A stretch of DNA of 37,431 nt from the NCBI GenBank assembly GCA_014730185.1, contig WJIP01000156.1, positions 1 through 37,431 on the forward strand, given 5' to 3'. Below the pieces are notes generated by a model. The model was not told the DNA's origin. It saw only the letters and a list, made by a program, of their open reading frames with translations, and made no database searches. This DNA comes from Caldithrix sp. Lineage in GTDB: Bacteria; Calditrichota; Calditrichia; Calditrichales; Calditrichaceae. A program made the translations under genes and the position numbers. Shown piece by piece: positions 34,177 to 37,431 of the stretch; the stretch's first letter is position 1; each line of letters begins with the position of its first letter.

Positions 34177-34206
34177 GTGGATTCTCTCTTAAGGTTAAAG
34201 AGTTCA

Positions 34207-35661
34207 TCAGCCTTTTATAACTCCAATGGGACGCAGACGAGCGACTTTGGGTGTGATACCACTACCATGCATTACATTGACCACTTCTGCCACATCTTTG
34301 TAGGCGTCCGGCATTTCCTCGGCTACGGTGCCTTTACCTCTCGCTTGAATAACGATACCTTTGTCAGCCATTTCTCGCATTAAATTTCGCCCCTGTGCCG
34401 CTTTTTTTGCCTTTCGCCGACTCATTACTCTGCCCGCACCATGACAGGTACTGCCAAAGGTTTCATCTTTGGCTTTTTGAGTGCCAAGGGTAACAAAGGA
34501 ATACCTTCCCATATCTCCGGGAATAAGCACCGGCTGGCCAATGGATTCATATTTTTGAGGTATACTTTCATGATGCGGACCAAAAGCCCGGGTAGCCCCT
34601 TTACGATGCACACACAACGCTTGGCTCTGCCCGTTCAGTTTGTGTTCTTCTTTTTTGGCGATGTTATGCGATACATCATAAACCAACTGGAAATCGAGCG
34701 ACTTATCGGAAATACTCAGAACTTTTTTAAAGACATTTTTTGCCAGAGCCATAATGACCTGCCGGTTGCTCCAGGCAAAATTGGCAGCGCAGGCCATTGA
34801 TGAGAGATAATTTTGGCCCTCACTGCTCTGGATGGGAGCAGAAGCCAGTTGCCTGTCTGGTAAAATCAAATTATACTTTTTTGCGGCCTTTCCCATCATT
34901 TTTAGTGAGTCATCACAAACCTGATAACCAAATCCCCGAGAACCGGTGTGTATCAAAATCACAATTTGATTTTCACTTAGACCGAAAACATTTGCAGCTT
35001 CCTGATGATAAATAGTATCCACCACATCGATTTCCAAAAAATGATTACCGGAACCCAATGTGCCCATTTGATCGCGACCGCGGTCGATTGACCGTTCGCT
35101 TAAAACAGATGGATCGGCCATGCGCATACACCCGTTTTCTTCAATGTAATCCAGATCGGATACACTTCCGAAGCCCTGGTCAATAACCCAGGATGCTCCT
35201 TTACCGACCGCTTTTTTGAACTCCTGTCGACTGAGTTTGCGAATGGCATTGGATGAACCCACACCGGTCGGAATGGCTCGGAATAAACCCTCTACCATTT
35301 TTTTTATTTGTGGTGCTATTTCATCATGCGTTAAACCGGTTCGGGCCAGCCGAACGCCGCAATTAATGTCGTAACCCACACCGCCTGGTGAGATAACACC
35401 CCCTTGCCAATCTGTAGCCGCAACGCCGCCTATTGGAAAACCATAACCCCAATGAATGTCGGGCATAGCCAGCGCGTATTTTTTGATGCCGGGTAAACAA
35501 GCCACATTAATAGCCTGCTGCAAAGGTTCACCTTCATTAATGAGTCCATGCATTATGGATTCGGAACTATAAATTCTGGCAGGGACACGCATATCGCCTG
35601 CAGCCTCTATCTCAAACAAAAACTCATCAATGGGATTAATGGTATGATTTTTATACCGCAT
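34207..35661 (-). CDS. rtcB: RtcB RNA-splicing ligase
   Basis: Cytoplasmic GTP-dependent ligase that joins RNA ends with 2',3'-cyclic phosphate or 3'-phosphate to 5'-OH ends, used in RNA repair or tRNA maturation. It has 484 residues from ATG 35661. Metal and guanylylation residues of the family are all found: Asp98 and Cys101 (GYDINCG), His207 (GSGNHFLE), His238 (IHTGSRG), His332 (VSHNIAK) and the GMP-accepting His407 (STCHGAGR). No intein is present. A GTG at 35682 would add seven residues but lacks a ribosome-binding site; GGGAG lies about 10 nt before the ATG. The archease gene ends 24 bp upstream. The two are transcribed toward the SPOR gene. Confidence 0.95.
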   Translation of the reverse strand: MRYKNHTINPIDEFLFEIEAAGDMRVPARIYSSESIMHGLINEGEPLQQAINVACLPGIKKYALAMPDIHWGYGFPIGGVAATDWQGGVISPGGVGYDINCGVRLARTGLTHDEIAPQIKKMVEGLFRAIPTGVGSSNAIRKLSRQEFKKAVGKGASWVIDQGFGSVSDLDYIEENGCMRMADPSVLSERSIDRGRDQMGTLGSGNHFLEIDVVDTIYHQEAANVFGLSENQIVILIHTGSRGFGYQVCDDSLKMMGKAAKKYNLILPDRQLASAPIQSSEGQNYLSSMACAANFAWSNRQVIMALAKNVFKKVLSISDKSLDFQLVYDVSHNIAKKEEHKLNGQSQALCVHRKGATRAFGPHHESIPQKYESIGQPVLIPGDMGRYSFVTLGTQKAKDETFGSTCHGAGRVMSRRKAKKAAQGRNLMREMADKGIVIQARGKGTVAEEMPDAYKDVAEVVNVMHGSGITPKVARLRPIGVIKG

Positions 35662-35684
35662 AATATGGAATAACTCCCGCACGA

Positions 35685-36128
35685 TTAAATATCAAAAAAA
35701 ATTTTTGTATACATCCACCCATCTTGATTTTCAATGGAAAGTTGATGGTACGTAACCGCTTTGATTTCGGCTAGCTTATCTCTCAATGATGCTGGTATGG
35801 TAATGAACCTTACCTTACATGTCAAGCGCTGATTATCTGGGCGTTGTTCAAGGTTGAACGGATAAAAGTAATGACCTATCAGAAAATGGGAGTTTACCAG
35901 ATAATTCAACTCACTTAAAAAGGCTACCAACAATTCTTCAGGGGTTTCTTCTTGCAATTCAAGTGTTTTCTCTATAAAATCAGTTGACGCTGGATGATTT
36001 TTGAGCACCAGATTGTAGTATCCTGTTGCAGCATTCAAGAACAAATCCGATAAAGATTTTCCCCAAACTTCAAGACCAACATCAGCAGTGTGCTCAATCT
36101 CACGGAAATTCTGTTTTGTTCTGTGCAT
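35685..36128 (-). CDS. Archease
   Basis: Small cytoplasmic cofactor protein of 147 residues that speeds RtcB guanylylation and multiple turnover. Recognised by EHTADVGLEVWG near the N-terminus (about 12-23), which holds the metal-binding Asp, the LVAFLSELNYL stretch in the middle (about 67-77) and the closing KAVTYHQLSIE (about 123-133), all typical of archease. Length is normal for the family. The ATG at 36128 has an AGGTTACC sequence some 10 nt upstream. It directly precedes rtcB, the common pairing in bacteria and archaea. No rtcA or rtcR gene is visible. Confidence 0.93.
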   Translation of the reverse strand: MHRTKQNFREIEHTADVGLEVWGKSLSDLFLNAATGYYNLVLKNHPASTDFIEKTLELQEETPEELLVAFLSELNYLVNSHFLIGHYFYPFNLEQRPDNQRLTCKVRFITIPASLRDKLAEIKAVTYHQLSIENQDGWMYTKIFFDI

Positions 36129-36226
36129 CTTAAGGTAACCTGCGTTAAAGGAAAATTTGCTGTTTAATTAAAAAATAACACATTTTTGCCGAAAATAAAG
36201 ATGATTTTAAAGAAAAAGGAGAATGA

Positions 36227-37431
36227 ATGCGTAATTATTTAATCACTTTAACGGCATTTTTAACCATTGCTGCCTGTACATTGAATGAACCCCATCTGCC
36301 TTCATGGGATACTAAATGGACGTTTTTTCTGCCCGTACAGGATTATGAGCTTTCAGAAATTATAAAAGAAGATTCCTTGTTAACGGCTGACACAACGGCT
36401 AATGGCATTCCGATTATAAGCATTAACTCCTCGGATTCTACGGATTGGGAACGCATCGCATCGAATGATATGACTATTGATCCCGATGATGATCGATTTG
36501 TGGAAAAAGTTGGCGAAATTTCGCTTGGTGATCCTGAGGAAATCAAATCACCAGAATTAAATCTGGATGAATTATTGCCACCGGTCCTACTCAATAGTGG
36601 AGATACCCTCCCGCCATATGATCCGCTGACAGCCCACCCGGAGGTAAAGAATGTAGAATTTGAGCGGTATAAAAGTGTACATGTAAAAAAAGGGCTTTTA
36701 TGGTTAACGTTTTACAATGAAACTTTTTTGAAAATTCGTTCCGGTATGACGATTAAGGTCTATAATGATGGTCCATCTTTAGAACTTATTGATGAACTGG
36801 TGTTTACAGAGAGTATAGACCCCAGCGAAACCGTAAAAAGTACTACGATTGATCTGGCCAACCAGACTCTTTCAAATCAGTTTGTACTGGAATATTCAAT
36901 CCCGATAGCCGGATCGGATACATCCAAAGTACTTACTGAGGAGGATAAATCGGGCTCAACTTACTCTATATTACATCTCGATACCCTTACTGTAGATCAG
37001 GCCCAGGCCAAAATACCGAGTCAGTCCTTTGATCGCAGCAAGCAGATTGATTTGCAAAATCAAAAACATCAATTGAAACACGCTGTTATCGACAGAGGTT
37101 CAATTACATTTATAGTGGACAATCACTTACCGATCGATTCCGATATCAAATTAACGCTCTACAATTTTTTAGAAAACGGTTCCTATAAAACAATAAATCT
37201 GAGATTGATGGGCGATGAGAACCGTGTAAAAACTATAGATTTGAGTGATATGGAAATAATTAATTACAAAGACCCGGACGCCATTATTGATTCACTGGGT
37301 TTTAACGTGGAGGCAACTGTAGATTCTACCACGGATTATGTAACGATTAATGCGGATGATTCTGTGGCCGTGGATATTCAAATAGACTCACTTTACTTTG
37401 AATCTATCACTGGGATTTTGGACCGGATAGA
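36227..37431 (+). CDS. Hypothetical lipoprotein (partial, C-terminus cut off)
   Basis: The first 401 residues of a lipoprotein that runs off the right edge. It has a signal peptide with lipobox IAAC (Cys17), then a long, acidic, Thr/Ser-rich, beta-strand-rich region without TM helices. It starts at ATG 36227 after AAAGGAG; an ATG four bases upstream is out of frame and stops after three codons. Two segments look alike: about residues 155-195 (KKGLLWLTFYNE..IRSGMTIKVYND) and about 287-325 (DRGSITFIVDNHLPIDSDIKLTLYN), each a strand, a turn and a second strand ending in K-V/L-Y-N; repeated Ig-like units are likely. It is divergent from the archease gene (98 bp gap). I do not recognise the family. 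Probable outer-membrane or surface lipoprotein. Confidence 0.82.
   Translation, partial: MRNYLITLTAFLTIAACTLNEPHLPSWDTKWTFFLPVQDYELSEIIKEDSLLTADTTANGIPIISINSSDSTDWERIASNDMTIDPDDDRFVEKVGEISLGDPEEIKSPELNLDELLPPVLLNSGDTLPPYDPLTAHPEVKNVEFERYKSVHVKKGLLWLTFYNETFLKIRSGMTIKVYNDGPSLELIDELVFTESIDPSETVKSTTIDLANQTLSNQFVLEYSIPIAGSDTSKVLTEEDKSGSTYSILHLDTLTVDQAQAKIPSQSFDRSKQIDLQNQKHQLKHAVIDRGSITFIVDNHLPIDSDIKLTLYNFLENGSYKTINLRLMGDENRVKTIDLSDMEIINYKDPDAIIDSLGFNVEATVDSTTDYVTINADDSVAVDIQIDSLYFESITGILDRI

Noticed and set aside
34177-34206. Bidirectional terminator between the SPOR and rtcB genes
   Set aside because: The gap is only 30 bp and has no hairpin with T-run in either direction.
1-37431. CRISPR array, tRNA/rRNA genes, insertion sequences or prophage genes
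   Set aside because: No spaced direct repeats, cloverleaf-like sequences, transposase or integrase motifs, or terminal repeats were seen.

Overview
This 37.4-kb window looks like chromosomal DNA from an anaerobic or facultative Gram-negative bacterium of the broad FCB group (Bacteroidota, Calditrichota, Marinimicrobia and relatives). The grounds are an AT-leaning base composition, many lipoproteins with clear lipoboxes, a complete Bat (aerotolerance) gene set, GldA/GldF/GldG-like ABC genes, a SPOR-domain lipoprotein, a multihaem cytochrome c and a Ptb/Buk pair. This is inference from gene content; there is no rRNA or other phylogenetic marker. I see no transposase, integrase, phage gene, CRISPR array, tRNA or rRNA gene.

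Layout. (1) 1-2938, minus strand: the start of an ABC ATPase gene (cut by the window edge), an NhaC-type antiporter and a small tetrahaem c-type cytochrome with a clear terminator. (2) 3462-6331: a membrane histidine kinase and an NtrC-type sigma-54 activator, overlapping by 4 nt and divergent from the cytochrome. (3) 6630-12630: central and peptide metabolism: malic enzyme with a PTA-like tail, a terminator, a proline-type aminopeptidase, then phosphate butyryltransferase and butyrate kinase, which together make ATP from an acyl-CoA. (4) 12870-16157: a 101-residue unknown, a two-CBS protein, a convergent arginine deiminase with all catalytic residues, and an AT-rich region holding an unlisted 59-residue gene. 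(5) 16158-17513: an LPP20-like exported protein.

(6) 17834-34176 is the most striking part: about 16 kb of plus-strand, tightly packed envelope genes. The order is TPR lipoprotein, short BatD-like protein, MoxR AAA+ ATPase, membrane-anchored DUF58 protein, TPR+SurA-N lipoprotein, second short BatD-like protein, GldA-like ATPase, GldF-like permease, GldG-like protein, a DUF4340-like protein with three repeats, BatA, BatB, BatC, BatD, BatE and a SPOR lipoprotein. Short gaps and overlaps suggest an operon in which a MoxR/VWA/TPR/BatD assembly and a Gld-type ABC complex are expressed together. Three proteins appear to share a related cytosolic C-terminal domain behind a transmembrane helix.

(7) 34207-36128, minus strand: archease and RtcB RNA ligase, translationally coupled. 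(8) 36227 to the end: the N-terminal 401 residues of an unrecognised plus-strand lipoprotein, cut by the window edge.

Several starts were moved from the longest open frame to an internal ATG or TTG with a good Shine-Dalgarno sequence. TTG starts are proposed for three genes. All family assignments come from reading motifs by eye; no searches were run.
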